From: an uncultured Colwellia sp.
Lineage (GTDB): Bacteria; Pseudomonadota; Gammaproteobacteria; Enterobacterales; Alteromonadaceae
Assembly (NCBI GenBank): GCA_913061475.1
Contig: CAJXUN010000001.1
Coordinates: 1-64,000 of the forward strand
Reading direction: 5' to 3'
DNA: 64,000 nucleotides
Part shown: in pieces, positions 6,867-15,463 of the stretch
How the letters are laid out: each line of letters starts with the position of its first letter
Numbering within the stretch: position 1 is the stretch's first letter
The notes under the pieces: model-generated
Seen by the model: the letters and a program-made list of their open reading frames with translations, nothing else
Database searches by the model: none
What the model was told of the DNA's origin: nothing
Program-made: the position numbers and the translations under genes

Positions 6867-7316
6867 ATGAAAAATTTTATAATGATTTTTAGCGTGTTAT
6901 TTAGTTATCAACTTCAAGCACAAGATGATAAAAACATAAAAAAAGCTTTGATTGAGCATTTTAAAGAAGAGCTTCCTAGTTATGAGACTGCATATTTTGA
7001 CTTAAACAGTGATGGCATAAAAGACGCTTTTATTTATGTAAATCATCGTGATTGGTGTGGTTCTGGTGGTTGTACATCTTTTGTATTTGTTGGTACAAAG
7101 CAAGGTTATATATATCAGTCTAAATCAATGATTACGTATAAACCTATTTTAGTAACAGCTAATAAAACGAACGGGTGGTATGATTTAATTGTAAATACCG
7201 GTGGCATAGGCAAAGTAGTTTTAGCCTTTGATGGAGAAAAGTATCCATTGAACCCATCTACGCAACCTAAAGCGACCGAGAAGCAATTAAATGGTGTTAT
7301 TTCAATTCTAAAGTAG
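6867..7316 (+). CDS. Secreted VCBS-like repeat protein (cassette gene)
   Basis: 149 residues. A signal peptide (MKNFIMIFSVLFSYQLQAQ) precedes a mature domain with YFDLNSDGIKDAFIYV, a calcium-loop-like D-x-N-x-D-G motif as in FG-GAP/VCBS proteins. A CGSGGC cysteine pair follows near 65-70. ATG at 6867 is chosen because it begins the signal peptide; an in-frame earlier ATG at 6831 lies inside the attC remnant. The function is unknown. It acts outside the cytoplasm, likely in the periplasm. Confidence 0.6.
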   Translation: MKNFIMIFSVLFSYQLQAQDDKNIKKALIEHFKEELPSYETAYFDLNSDGIKDAFIYVNHRDWCGSGGCTSFVFVGTKQGYIYQSKSMITYKPILVTANKTNGWYDLIVNTGGIGKVVLAFDGEKYPLNPSTQPKATEKQLNGVISILK

Positions 7317-7320
7317 CGCC

Positions 7321-7413
7321 ATACAAGCCACTCAAGCAGGACAAAAAACAGTTGGCTGTTTTCATTCCTCAACATTTTAACCAGCTATAAATTTCCTCTT
7401 ATTGAGGGATTTC
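7321..7413 (+). other. attC site 9 (degenerate)
   Basis: R'' reads ATACAAGCC; arms ACAGTTGGCT / AACCAGCTA remain. R' has become GAGGGATTTC, with no GTT core. The decayed end reaches the ribosome site of the next gene. Confidence 0.55.
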
Positions 7414-7426
7414 TCAAAGGTTCAGT

Positions 7427-7867
7427 ATGCAAATCGATACGACTACGAAAGCCGAATATTTAGAGTTAATTGAAATTTGGGAGTCTTCTGTCCGGGCTAC
7501 CCATGACTTTTTAAATGACGAATATATCTCATCGTTAAAACCACTAATACTTGAGCATTATTTTGATGCTGTAGATTTACGAGTAGCTAAAAATAGTAAT
7601 AATAAAATTACTGGTTTTATTGGCGTTGCAGAATGTAACGTTGAAATGCTATTTATTTCACCTGACAGTCGAAACAAAGGTGTTGGTTCACTTTTACTTA
7701 AAAATGCGATTGAAACTCAATCCGCCAAGAAAGTTGATGTAAATGAACAGAATCCAGATGCAATTGGCTTTTACAAGCATTTAGGCTTTAGCGTTATCGG
7801 TCGTTCGCCACTAGATGGGCAAGGCAATCCTTTTCCATTAATTCATATGGAGTTAATCGAAACATAG
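7427..7867 (+). CDS. YjaB-like GNAT N-acetyltransferase (cassette gene)
   Basis: 146 residues matching the YjaB branch of GNAT: IWESSVRATHDFLNDEYI at the N-terminus, LFISPDSRNKGVGSLLLKNA as the acetyl-CoA pyrophosphate loop (R-x-K-G-x-G), then VNEQNPDAIGFYKHLGF. E. coli YjaB shares the SVxATHDFL and VNEQN motifs and is a protein-lysine acetyltransferase; the substrate here is unknown. AAAGG at 7416-7420 supports the start. It appears full length. Confidence 0.85.
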   Translation: MQIDTTTKAEYLELIEIWESSVRATHDFLNDEYISSLKPLILEHYFDAVDLRVAKNSNNKITGFIGVAECNVEMLFISPDSRNKGVGSLLLKNAIETQSAKKVDVNEQNPDAIGFYKHLGFSVIGRSPLDGQGNPFPLIHMELIET

Positions 7868-7957
7868 CAAGCAAATTAATCTAGTCAAAACAGTGGCTAT
7901 TTGCTTCTGTGTTCCATATTATATTGCGCGATTATTTACCGCTCAAATGGGTATTAT
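7865..7957 (+). other. Vestigial attC-like spacer (site 10)
   Basis: AGCAAGC at 7866, AACAGTGGCT in the middle and GGGTATTAT at 7949-7957 follow the order of an attC but keep little pairing. I read it as the last, nearly erased attC of the array. Confidence 0.35.
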
Positions 7958-8000
7958 AAGTTGCTCTTTATTCGAAAATAAAAAGGATTTTTTAATTAAT

Positions 8001-8234
8001 ATGAAATGCACTTCATTCATGCTTATATCACTCGTTCTTTCAGGTTGCACAGCATTAGATATTCAATCTTGGTCATCTGAAGAAATTGTTGATGGTGTTA
8101 TATCGTCTGCTATATCGGGTAGGCAAACCTCTTATGGAAATGAGGCTACATGTAATCGTTATAAGGCGATTGGTGGTTCAAGTTATCGACAATGGATAAA
8201 GGATGGGGAAATAGCGTGTTCTTATAAGCGTTAG
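8001..8234 (+). CDS. Small lipoprotein of unknown function
   Basis: 77 residues. The signal MKCTSFMLISLVLSGC has a lipobox LSGC with Cys16 as the lipid-anchored residue. The mature part contains a conserved-looking CNRYKAIGG...YRQWIKDGEIACSYKR with two cysteines that could form a disulfide. ATG at 8001 starts the signal; a longer frame from 7893 would bury it. This is the last gene of the cassette-like region; no attC follows. Confidence 0.6.
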   Translation: MKCTSFMLISLVLSGCTALDIQSWSSEEIVDGVISSAISGRQTSYGNEATCNRYKAIGGSSYRQWIKDGEIACSYKR

Positions 8235-8845
8235 TGTAAATAAAATAGCTCGATAGAAAAGTTCTTTCTGCAATTTCACCGACAGGCGCTTTTTGTAATG
8301 TTAAAATTTAGATGATTTGGCAACTATCAGATAAATAGTTAAGCTCATTTAGTACTTAAACCTTATTCGCATTTCATCTCAAGGTTTTCTGATTATAAAG
8401 CGAGCTCGCTAGAACCTAAAAGAACGAAATTTTTAGAGATGTTTTTAATTTCATTAGTATAAATCATCTTGCATTGCAGCATGTTTGTCGTTGGTTATGC
8501 CTACGTATTGGTTTTAGGTTCGTGTTTGGTTAATCGAAGCTCCGGCTGTTGTAATACTTATACTCATTTTAACGGTGTGCCTTTCCTTGTAATATATTGA
8601 TTTTTATAATTATGCTTTGTGCTTATTGGTTGCTTATGGAATCGATCAGTTTATGGTTAGGCAAGTTTGTTCTGCACCGAATTGTAGATGGCGTTACAAC
8701 TAAAGAACCACGGTGAAGAATGGGAAGTCCAGTAATTAAACGTTACACGCCTTATAAACATGGTATTAATCTCTTTCAGAGTTCTTGAGCGTTCGCATTA
8801 TATTGACTACAATACTGCACTTTTTATTTAATTCAGGTCAATAAC
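8235..8845. other. Intergenic stretch, no gene seen
   Basis: About 610 bases without a convincing gene, RNA or attC. The composition is AT-rich with many stops in all frames. It is the boundary between the cassette array and ordinary chromosome, and may hold decayed cassettes that I cannot recognise. Confidence 0.5.
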
Positions 8846-9094
8846 ATGAACGATACTAACTCGTTACCCGCTTTACCGGATCGTCTTTCTGGCAATCCTC
8901 GTAGTCCTCATCATGTGGCAGAGATTTTCGAGCACAAAATTGGTATTTTGGTCAACGGTAAAGAGCGTACTGATGTTGAAGAGTATTGCATCAGTGAAGG
9001 TTGGGTAAAAATTCCTTCACCTAAAGCGTTAGACCGCAGAGGGCAGCCACTGCTGATGACGTTAAAAGGCAAGGTTGAAGCATTTTATAGTTAA
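8846..9094 (+). CDS. DUF3297 family protein
   Basis: 82 residues matching the short, highly conserved DUF3297 family: LPALPDRLSGNPRSPHH, then FEHKIGILVNGKERTDVEEYCISEGWVK, and LDRRGQPL..LKGKVEAFY. The length is normal and the function unknown. AGGT about 10 bases upstream is a modest ribosome site. This is the first ordinary chromosomal gene after the array. Confidence 0.85.
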   Translation: MNDTNSLPALPDRLSGNPRSPHHVAEIFEHKIGILVNGKERTDVEEYCISEGWVKIPSPKALDRRGQPLLMTLKGKVEAFYS

Positions 9095-9181
9095 GTTTTA
9101 GGGCTAATGGGGTTTTTATTCTGAATATTGGTATTGTTCATGCCAGTATTTCAGCCTAAGCGCTAAGCCATTAACGACCAA

Positions 9182-9216
9182 AAGACACCAGAATCGATTG
9201 AAAGGTGTGGTGTCTT
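9182..9216. repeat. Inverted repeat downstream of the DUF3297 gene
   Basis: AAGACACCA (9182-9190) and TGGTGTCTT (9208-9216) pair perfectly over nine bases with a 17-base loop. No T-run follows, so it is not a standard terminator. The rest of 9095-9431 shows nothing else. Confidence 0.5.
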
Positions 9217-9431
9217 ATCCCCAAATAACAGATTCCATAATGCATTTACTTTAGTTTGATGATCTGTCATGCCCGTAAGCATCAAGCTATATCTTTACTT
9301 AATGCTAGACGTCACCACAATCAAAAAAAACTATCTATTTAGCCATCCTTTTCTCGTTGATTTTTGCCTTTAGCGTGTATAACTTATCCAATATGGCAAT
9401 TATATAATACCAAGTGAAATAATGAGTAAAA

Positions 9432-9755
9432 ATGCAGAGTAAACGCAATTACCGCTGGCTTATTTTTATGACATCATTTTTTACCATGACTGCGGCTAAT
9501 GCTGACAATGAACTGACTGATGTGATAACAAAAGACGAATTTATTTTATATAAAGATGTTGGTGAATTTATTGACCATTCGCCAAAAGTAACCATTGTTG
9601 TGCCAACACAGCAAACTGATGTTGAGATTTACGGCCAAGGAGTCGTGAAAACATTGACCGGTTCAGATTGCGATCGGGATGGTAAGATGGATGATAACCA
9701 AACCTGTAACGCTGTGTATTATAAATTGTGGCTGGCCTATCGCTTAAAGCCTTAA
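9432..9755 (+). CDS. Hypothetical secreted protein
   Basis: 107 residues with a signal peptide (about 1-25, ending TAANA-DN). The mature part is acidic, with CDRDGKMDDNQTC, an EF-hand-like D-x-D-G-x-x-D stretch flanked by two cysteines. I recognise no family. No strong ribosome site is visible. Confidence 0.5.
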   Translation: MQSKRNYRWLIFMTSFFTMTAANADNELTDVITKDEFILYKDVGEFIDHSPKVTIVVPTQQTDVEIYGQGVVKTLTGSDCDRDGKMDDNQTCNAVYYKLWLAYRLKP

Positions 9756-9906
9756 ATCCACTCACCTTCAGATTGTATATCTCAATAAAGCGATATTCGT
9801 GGAAAAAATTTTTTGCGAGTTATTTGCCGCATTTTTCAATTCGAAGGCTTTTAATGTCAGCTGAGTAGGGTGATTTTGCAGACGATAAATTAACGGAGCG
9901 TATTAA

Positions 9907-10470
9907 GTGGTAAAAGTAGGGTTAAATAAAAGTATTAAACTAAGGCTGGCTAAGATTATTGATCTAGAAAATATCGCGTGTTTACACGCTCAGAGTTGGC
10001 AAGAAAACTATAATGAAGTGTTATCGGCAGATTATTTAGCTAACAAAGTTGTAGCTGATCGCATGGTATTATGGACAACGCGTTTAACGTCACCTGAGGC
10101 GAATCAAGCGGTGTTTGTAGCAGAGCATGGGCAAGTATTTGTTGGCTTTATTTGTCTTTTTGCCGAAAATCATCAAACTTACGGCACTATTATTGATAAC
10201 TTGCATGTTAAGGCGAGTTATAAAGGTAAGGGTGTTGGTACGTTACTACTCAATACTGCAGCGCAATGGGCCAATAAAGCTTATCCTGAAATTGGACTAT
10301 ATTTAGAGGTTTTAGCCTGTAATAGCAAAGCGATGGGGTTTTATTCTTCATTAGGGGCAATTAATACCAACAGTGGTTATTGGCATACGCCATGTGATAG
10401 TAAAGTGAAAGAGTTTGTTTACTGTTGGTCATCGGCAAAGATGCTCTTGGCAGAGATTATGAGTAAGTGA
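9907..10470 (+). CDS. GNAT-family N-acetyltransferase
   Basis: 187 residues. A RimI-like layout: CLHAQSWQENYNEVLSADYL near the N-terminus, then LHVKASYKGKGVGTLLLN as the acetyl-CoA loop, and LEVLACNSKAMGFYSSLGA as the final motif. The GTG start at 9907 is supported by GGAG at 9895-9898. It lies outside the cassette array. The substrate is unknown. Confidence 0.8.
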   Translation: MVKVGLNKSIKLRLAKIIDLENIACLHAQSWQENYNEVLSADYLANKVVADRMVLWTTRLTSPEANQAVFVAEHGQVFVGFICLFAENHQTYGTIIDNLHVKASYKGKGVGTLLLNTAAQWANKAYPEIGLYLEVLACNSKAMGFYSSLGAINTNSGYWHTPCDSKVKEFVYCWSSAKMLLAEIMSK

Positions 10471-10853
10471 TAGGCGCTTAATGATGGTGAATTTTCACGG
10501 TGCTTATCTGTACTTTACTGCTAAAATTCAGCGTATATATGCCGAACATATAAATCACTAATATATAAAATACTTAATATATGAAACAAAGTGCGCATGA
10601 CAACAATCGTCTTCGATTTGTGAGTAAAATAATTAAGGAAGTAATGTATGCAGGCAACTAATCATCGAGTTGGCATTAACGTACAATATAGTGCCTGTTG
10701 CAGCTAAGCCAAGTAAATACATTACTAAGTTTAGTGAAAAAGTGGTGATTTTTTATAATGGTTAAATCTGTGAGATAATCTAGTTTTTGCACAGCAAGCG
10801 ACTTTCAGCATGGTCGTAATTGTGTATTATTTTATATTTTTTTTTGAGTAGAT
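10471..10853. other. Intergenic stretch with a possible 19-codon frame
   Basis: No normal gene. AAGGAAG precedes an ATG at 10648 that opens a 19-codon frame ending at 10707 (MQATNHRVGINVQYSACCS), too short to judge. Repeated ATATA tracts lie at 10535-10585. A T-run just before 10854 belongs to the leader of the next gene. Confidence 0.3.
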
Positions 10854-11375
10854 ATGACAGCAAATAAACTTGTCAGTGTTTTAAATACTGTAGATGAAAG
10901 TGAAATTTTTTTTGGGCCTCAGGGTTTTAAACAAATAACATCCGAAGAAGAACTTAACGCAGCACAGCTTGGTTTTGGCGTGAATGAGTCAGGCCAGCCA
11001 ATCGCAAACACAGCAAGTAATAATATAGGTGATTGGCAAACCGCTTGGTTGGTTTTTGCTCGCGATACCGAATTAGGCGATCCGTATTTTGTTGATACGC
11101 TTAAGCCTGAATTACCGGTTTATACAGGGTTTTTAGGCGATAACGGTTGGGAAGAAGAGCTAGTCGCCAGCAGTATTGAGGCCTATGTTTTGTGTATGCA
11201 GTTATTATTGAAGCAGGGCTTACAAACGCAAGCGCAATTTGTGCCTGATGATAATACCGTGGTAGATGCAGACGTTTTGGCCGATATGCAGCAACAATTA
11301 ATCAAAATTTCCGGTAGTGAGCACTTTTGGCAAATGTTTTTTCGCTGTTACCAAGATTGGCTATTAGACGAATAG
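10854..11375 (+). CDS. SMI1/KNR4 (SUKH)-like protein
   Basis: 173 residues. The middle segment WLVFARDTELGDPYFVDTL...PVYTGFLG...WEEELVASSIEAYV follows the SUKH pattern: a hydrophobic strand, GDP-x-F-x-D, then PVY and a helical end. SUKH proteins often serve as immunity proteins to contact-dependent or polymorphic toxins, but many are housekeeping orphans. No toxin gene is adjacent. The assignment is by pattern only. Confidence 0.5.
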   Translation: MTANKLVSVLNTVDESEIFFGPQGFKQITSEEELNAAQLGFGVNESGQPIANTASNNIGDWQTAWLVFARDTELGDPYFVDTLKPELPVYTGFLGDNGWEEELVASSIEAYVLCMQLLLKQGLQTQAQFVPDDNTVVDADVLADMQQQLIKISGSEHFWQMFFRCYQDWLLDE

Positions 11376-11544
11376 CTTCATCAGTGGCATTTTTTCACCA
11401 ATAAAGTTAAATAGTAGCCTTTGCGGGGCATACTAATTTACTCGCTATAACAATTTATGCCCTATCTTTATGCCTTGCGTAAAGTTACCGCCTAGGTTGA
11501 ATTTTTTATACCTGGTATTTGAAAAATAAAAAGGTGAATGAACC

Positions 11545-11964
11545 ATGAATATAATGCTTATAAGTGCAGGTGTTTTGAGTGCTACAGCGGCTTTTTTGCA
11601 TTTAGGCTGTATATATTTTGGCGCGTCTTGGTATCGTTTTTTCGGCGCCGGTGAACAGATGGCGTTAATGGCAGAGCAAGGCAACATACAACCAACACTC
11701 ATCACTTCGGGCATCACGATAGTCTTAGGTGTTTGGTCACTTTACGCATTTTCGGCGGCGGGCATGATAACGGCACTGCCTTTTACCCGCACTGTATTGG
11801 TTATTATTTCAACGATATATCTACTGCGAGGTATTGCGGGTTTTTTCTTTATTAGTAACCCGCTTGGCCGAAGTGCAGAGTTTTGGGTGTGGAGTTCAAG
11901 CATTTGTTTGGTTATTGCCGTAGTACATATTATTGGCTTAAAGCAGGTGTGGTCGTCACTTTAG
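11545..11964 (+). CDS. Four-helix inner-membrane protein, unknown
   Basis: 139 residues with four membrane helices (about 4-24, 52-72, 80-103, 112-134). A conserved-looking GCIYFGASWYRFFGAGEQMA loop follows helix 1. I do not recognise an enzyme motif. AAGGTGA upstream supports the start. It has its own intergenic leaders on both sides and seems to be a single-gene unit. Confidence 0.65.
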   Translation: MNIMLISAGVLSATAAFLHLGCIYFGASWYRFFGAGEQMALMAEQGNIQPTLITSGITIVLGVWSLYAFSAAGMITALPFTRTVLVIISTIYLLRGIAGFFFISNPLGRSAEFWVWSSSICLVIAVVHIIGLKQVWSSL

Positions 11965-12177
11965 TTCATTATTTTTTAGTCAGTATCGTCATAAGGGCGT
12001 TTTAACCGCCATCGTTAGTTTCTCTAACTTGAAAACGTCGGTAAGTGCGTTATTTTTCAATATATTAATAATAAATAGCGCTGCAATGCCATTTCAATCC
12101 GAAATTAAAAGCACTAATGTTTTGTTATTAAATGAAATTTTATCTATTTTGCATTTTATTATATTGATCTTAAAAAT

Positions 12178-12211
12178 AGTGGTTGGACCAGTGGGTGTAA
12201 CTGTGTATACT
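12178..12211 (+). promoter_or_regulatory. Strong promoter overlapped by a FadR-like operator
   Basis: TTGGAC (12183-12188) and TATACT (12206-12211) are spaced 17 bases. TGGTTGGACCAG at 12180-12191 fits the FadR core TGGT-NN-GACCAG and covers the -35 box. It lies 59-90 bases before the acyl-CoA dehydrogenase start. FadR is known to repress fatty-acid breakdown genes from sites of this form and releases on long-chain acyl-CoA. FadR itself is not in the window. Confidence 0.65.
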
Positions 12212-12269
12212 CAATGGTACTTATGCAGCAATGCAAAAAAATTATTATTAAAAGTGTTAGGAGTTAACC

Positions 12270-14090
12270 ATGCTAAGTTATAAAGCACCGATAGCAGATA
12301 TCAAATTTTTGTTCGAAGATGTATTTAATTATTATGAACACTACCAAAAGCATCCTGAATTTGAAGAAGCAACACCCGATTTGGTTGATGCCATTATGGA
12401 AGAGTGTGCAAAATTTAGTGAAAATGAGTTACTCCCTATCAATCAAAGTGGTGATGAAGAAGGTTGTACCTTCGATAATGGTGTTGTTACCACACCAAAA
12501 GGCTTTAAAGAAGCTTATCAAAAATTTGTAGAGGGTGGTTGGCCAAGTTTGCCGCATGCTGTTGAGCATGGTGGTCAAGGTTTACCAGCGTCGCTTGGTA
12601 TGGTGATGTCTGAAATGATGGGCACCGCGAACTGGTCTTGGGCTATGTACCCAGGGTTAAGCCATGGCGCAATGAACACTATTCATACTCACGGTACTGA
12701 TGAACAAAAAGAATTATACCTAACGCGCCTTATTGAAGGCTCGTGGACAGGTACTATGTGTTTAACTGAACCACAGTGTGGTACAGATTTAGGCCAAGTA
12801 AAAACAAAAGCTGAACTAAACAGTGACGGTACTTATAATATTACTGGTACCAAGATCTTTATTTCAGCAGGTGAGCATGATCTAACTGAAAATATTATTC
12901 ATATTGTATTAGCAAGATTACCGGGAGCGCCAGCAGGCACTAGAGGTATTTCATTGTTTATCGTGCCAAAAATGCAAACTGATGAGCAAGGTACTATTGG
13001 TGAGTTCAATAATGTTGCTTGTGGTTCTATCGAACATAAAATGGGCATCAAAGGTTCTTCAACTGCGGTACTTAATTTTGACAATGCCAAAGGTGTGTTG
13101 ATTGGTCCTGAAAATAAAGGTTTAGAATGTATGTTCACCTTTATGAATACCGCTCGTGTGGGTACAGCACTACAAGGTGTTTGTGCGGCAGAACTTGCTT
13201 ATCAAAACTCGTTAATTTATGCAAAAGAGCGTTTGTCGATGCGCTCGCTATCGGGTACTAAACACCCAGATAAAGTTGCTGACCCGATTATTTGTCATCC
13301 TGATGTGCGTAAAATGCTGATGACACAAAAAGCCATTAGCGAAGGCGGTCGTGCGATGATTTATTACACGGCGAAAATTGTTGATGAAATTGAAAACGCT
13401 AAAAATGAAGAAGATCGTAAAAAAGCTGATAATCGTTTAGGTTTTATCACACCAATCTTAAAAGCGTTTTTAACAGAGCTAGGCTCTGAAAGTGCTAACC
13501 ACGGTTTACAAATATTTGGTGGTCATGGTTTCATTAAAGAATGGGGTATGGAGCAAATTGTACGTGACACCCGTATTTCGACCTTGTATGAAGGTACTAC
13601 GGGTATTCAAGCACTAGATTTATTAGGTCGTAAAGTCTTGATGACACGTGGTAAATCATTAAATGCGTTCGCTAAAGAAGTACTTATTTTCTGTAAAGAC
13701 CAAAGTATGCTTTCAAGCAATCCACATAGACGCCAAATGAACAAGTTCATCTGGCCGCTAAGTACCACAGTGGCAAAATGGCAGCAATACACTATTCGTT
13801 TAGGCCTTAAAGCGAAGAAAGATCGTGATGTTGTTGGCTCTGCGTCAGTCGACTTTTTGATGTATTCAGGTTATATCGTGATGGCTTACTTCTGGGCTCA
13901 AATGGCACAAGCGGCTTACGAAAAGCTTGCGACTGACGTTGAAAATAGAGATTTTTACCGCGCAAAAATTAAAACGGCAGAATTTTATTTTGAACGTTTA
14001 TTACCGCGTACTAAATCTTTAGCGGTGACTATGATGGCCGATCCTAAAACCTTAATGCAGTTAGATGAAGAGTTATTATCTTTCTTGTAA
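12270..14090 (+). CDS. Acyl-CoA dehydrogenase, C-terminal-extended (DmdC/FadE5-like)
   Basis: 606 residues, the length of the extended acyl-CoA dehydrogenase group that includes DmdC (3-methylmercaptopropionyl-CoA dehydrogenase) and FadE5-type enzymes. The order is N-terminal helical domain, beta domain with MCLTEPQCGTDLG (FAD/substrate contacts), then the C-terminal domain with QIFGGHGFIKEWG and the catalytic glutamate in LYEGTTGIQALDLLGRK. It oxidises an acyl-CoA to the 2-enoyl-CoA using FAD. AGGAG at 12258-12262 fixes the start. A FadR-like operator and a terminator flank it, so it is a single-gene unit. A paralogue lies at 54503. Confidence 0.9.
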   Translation: MLSYKAPIADIKFLFEDVFNYYEHYQKHPEFEEATPDLVDAIMEECAKFSENELLPINQSGDEEGCTFDNGVVTTPKGFKEAYQKFVEGGWPSLPHAVEHGGQGLPASLGMVMSEMMGTANWSWAMYPGLSHGAMNTIHTHGTDEQKELYLTRLIEGSWTGTMCLTEPQCGTDLGQVKTKAELNSDGTYNITGTKIFISAGEHDLTENIIHIVLARLPGAPAGTRGISLFIVPKMQTDEQGTIGEFNNVACGSIEHKMGIKGSSTAVLNFDNAKGVLIGPENKGLECMFTFMNTARVGTALQGVCAAELAYQNSLIYAKERLSMRSLSGTKHPDKVADPIICHPDVRKMLMTQKAISEGGRAMIYYTAKIVDEIENAKNEEDRKKADNRLGFITPILKAFLTELGSESANHGLQIFGGHGFIKEWGMEQIVRDTRISTLYEGTTGIQALDLLGRKVLMTRGKSLNAFAKEVLIFCKDQSMLSSNPHRRQMNKFIWPLSTTVAKWQQYTIRLGLKAKKDRDVVGSASVDFLMYSGYIVMAYFWAQMAQAAYEKLATDVENRDFYRAKIKTAEFYFERLLPRTKSLAVTMMADPKTLMQLDEELLSFL

Positions 14091-14118
14091 AACTGTTTTG
14101 ATTTAAGTTTTAATAATG

Positions 14119-14152
14119 AAAAGCCGTATTTCTTATGAAATACGGCTTTTTT
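14119..14152 (+). terminator. Rho-independent terminator after the acyl-CoA dehydrogenase gene
   Basis: A perfect 14-bp stem AAAAGCCGTATTTC / GAAATACGGCTTTT with a TTAT loop and a T-run. It could work in both directions. Confidence 0.92.
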
Positions 14153-14375
14153 GCATTCGGTGCTTTTGTTGACTTTGATGTGATCGAAAGAAAATATTGT
14201 TGTCGGGCGAGTTCTCGTGTTGTTATTTTTGTAGCTTAGTTTTATATCGCTTCCTATCACCTGTAACATGCTCGTTAGTTAATTGGTGTCTTTGGTATAG
14301 GTGATTTTTACCAAAAGTGATTTAATAGCTGCTAACCTATTTATATGCAGTGAAAGCAAACCAAGGTAAAAAGCA

Positions 14376-14747
14376 ATGAGTAACTTTACTAAAAATGTTA
14401 GTCCTTATGTTGAGCAAGAACTATCTTTAGCATATCAAGCAAGAAAAAACGGCTTGATTGATATTGAATTCTCACATTTAGAGAGTGCACATGTATTAGG
14501 ACAAGAATCAACATACTTGCACGTAAAGGTGCATGGCTTAATGTTACTTTGGGGCTGGAGAAATAAACAGATAAAAGAAGTGTTGGGACAAGCGCTAAGA
14601 ATACTCGGCGCGGCAACAAAAACAGCGATAGGATTAGTGCCAGAGGGCAATACTGGCGGGGTTAATGTCAGCCCATTTAAGGTTTTACCTATCAACGCTA
14701 AACACCAAGCTATTATCAGCAAAGCTAAGCATTCAGTAGGCGAGTAA
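14376..14747 (+). CDS. DUF3703 family protein
   Basis: 123 residues. The pattern ELSLAYQARKNGLIDIEFSHLESAHVLGQ followed by HVKVHGLMLLWGWRN fits DUF3703, and GNTGGVNVSPFKVLPI the family's C-terminal signature. The family is often found near metal or stress genes; its function is unknown. AAGGT upstream of the ATG is the likely ribosome site. Confidence 0.7.
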   Translation: MSNFTKNVSPYVEQELSLAYQARKNGLIDIEFSHLESAHVLGQESTYLHVKVHGLMLLWGWRNKQIKEVLGQALRILGAATKTAIGLVPEGNTGGVNVSPFKVLPINAKHQAIISKAKHSVGE

Positions 14748-14818
14748 AAGCGCGGTCAGGTTGATCAGTAAGGTCAGGATTGTATATCAAATGTTGGCTT
14801 TATCTTCGGGAGTAAATT

Positions 14819-15037
14819 TTGCTAAATAAATATATTTTTATGACAGTTCTTTTATTGCTGTTCGTGCTGCTTTCGGGTTGTGTGCATTATAGTGTCAGTG
14901 GCAATTTTCCTAGTAAGCATAGTTCTAACAAAAGCTGTGTACAGGCCAGTAAAAATGAGAGACAGCAATGCCAAGAGGAAATAAAACGTATTAAGCAAAG
15001 CATCGCTAAAGCCTCAGAAGGCCAGCACGATGGATAA
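14819..15037 (+). CDS. Small lipoprotein, unknown
   Basis: 72 residues. Lipobox LLSGC at 17-21 after a hydrophobic stretch. The mature part is basic and cysteine-bearing (SCVQASKNERQQCQEEIKRIK). TTG at 14819 has GGGAG seven to eleven bases upstream; ATG at 14840 would shorten the signal. It overlaps the following gene by 8 bases, suggesting translational coupling. Confidence 0.55.
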   Translation: MLNKYIFMTVLLLLFVLLSGCVHYSVSGNFPSKHSSNKSCVQASKNERQQCQEEIKRIKQSIAKASEGQHDG

Positions 15038-15449
15038 TGTCGAAAATTTTATTGCTAATATTGACCATGCGCAAAAGCGCAATGATGCACTAAGCTTATT
15101 AATCTTGCTGTCAAAAGCTTCGGGTTATTCCGCGCATTTACAGGGCAGCATTATTGGCTTTGGACAATATCATTATATATATGACAGTGGCCGAGAAGGG
15201 GATGCTTCGGTTATTGCTTTTGCCGCTCGAAAGCAAAACTTAGTGCTTTACATTATGAATGGTTTTTCTCAATACGGTCATTTACTTGAAAAACTAGGTA
15301 AGTATAAAGTAGGCAAGTCTTGTTTGTACATCAATAAGCTAAAAGACATTGACCTTGATGTGTTGCTGGAAATTGCTACCTTATCGGTGCAAGCAATGCA
15401 GCATAAATACCGCTGCACGGGAAGAAGCGCAGCGGGATATAGCGAATGA
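15030..15449 (+). CDS. DUF1801 (YdhG-like) family protein
   Basis: 139 residues with the family pattern: IIGFGQYHYIYDSGREGDASVIAFAARKQNLVLYI, then LLEKLGKYKVGKSCLYINKLKDIDLDVL. DUF1801 proteins have an alpha/beta fold related to iron-binding frataxin-like YdhG; their role is unsettled. The overlap with the lipoprotein gene suggests an operon. It converges with the aldo/keto reductase gene 14 bases away. Confidence 0.75.
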   Translation: MDNVENFIANIDHAQKRNDALSLLILLSKASGYSAHLQGSIIGFGQYHYIYDSGREGDASVIAFAARKQNLVLYIMNGFSQYGHLLEKLGKYKVGKSCLYINKLKDIDLDVLLEIATLSVQAMQHKYRCTGRSAAGYSE

Positions 15450-15463
15450 ATTAGGTGATAGTG

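Noticed and set aside
1-8234. Toxin-antitoxin cassettes, common in chromosomal integrons
   Set aside because: None of the cassette proteins shows a RelE/ParE, HigB, Phd or similar pattern, and no two-gene cassette is seen.
12029-12283. An 84-codon frame overlapping the start of the acyl-CoA dehydrogenase gene
   Set aside because: It contains the promoter and FadR-like site of the dehydrogenase, has no ribosome site and no recognisable pattern; it is almost certainly not translated.
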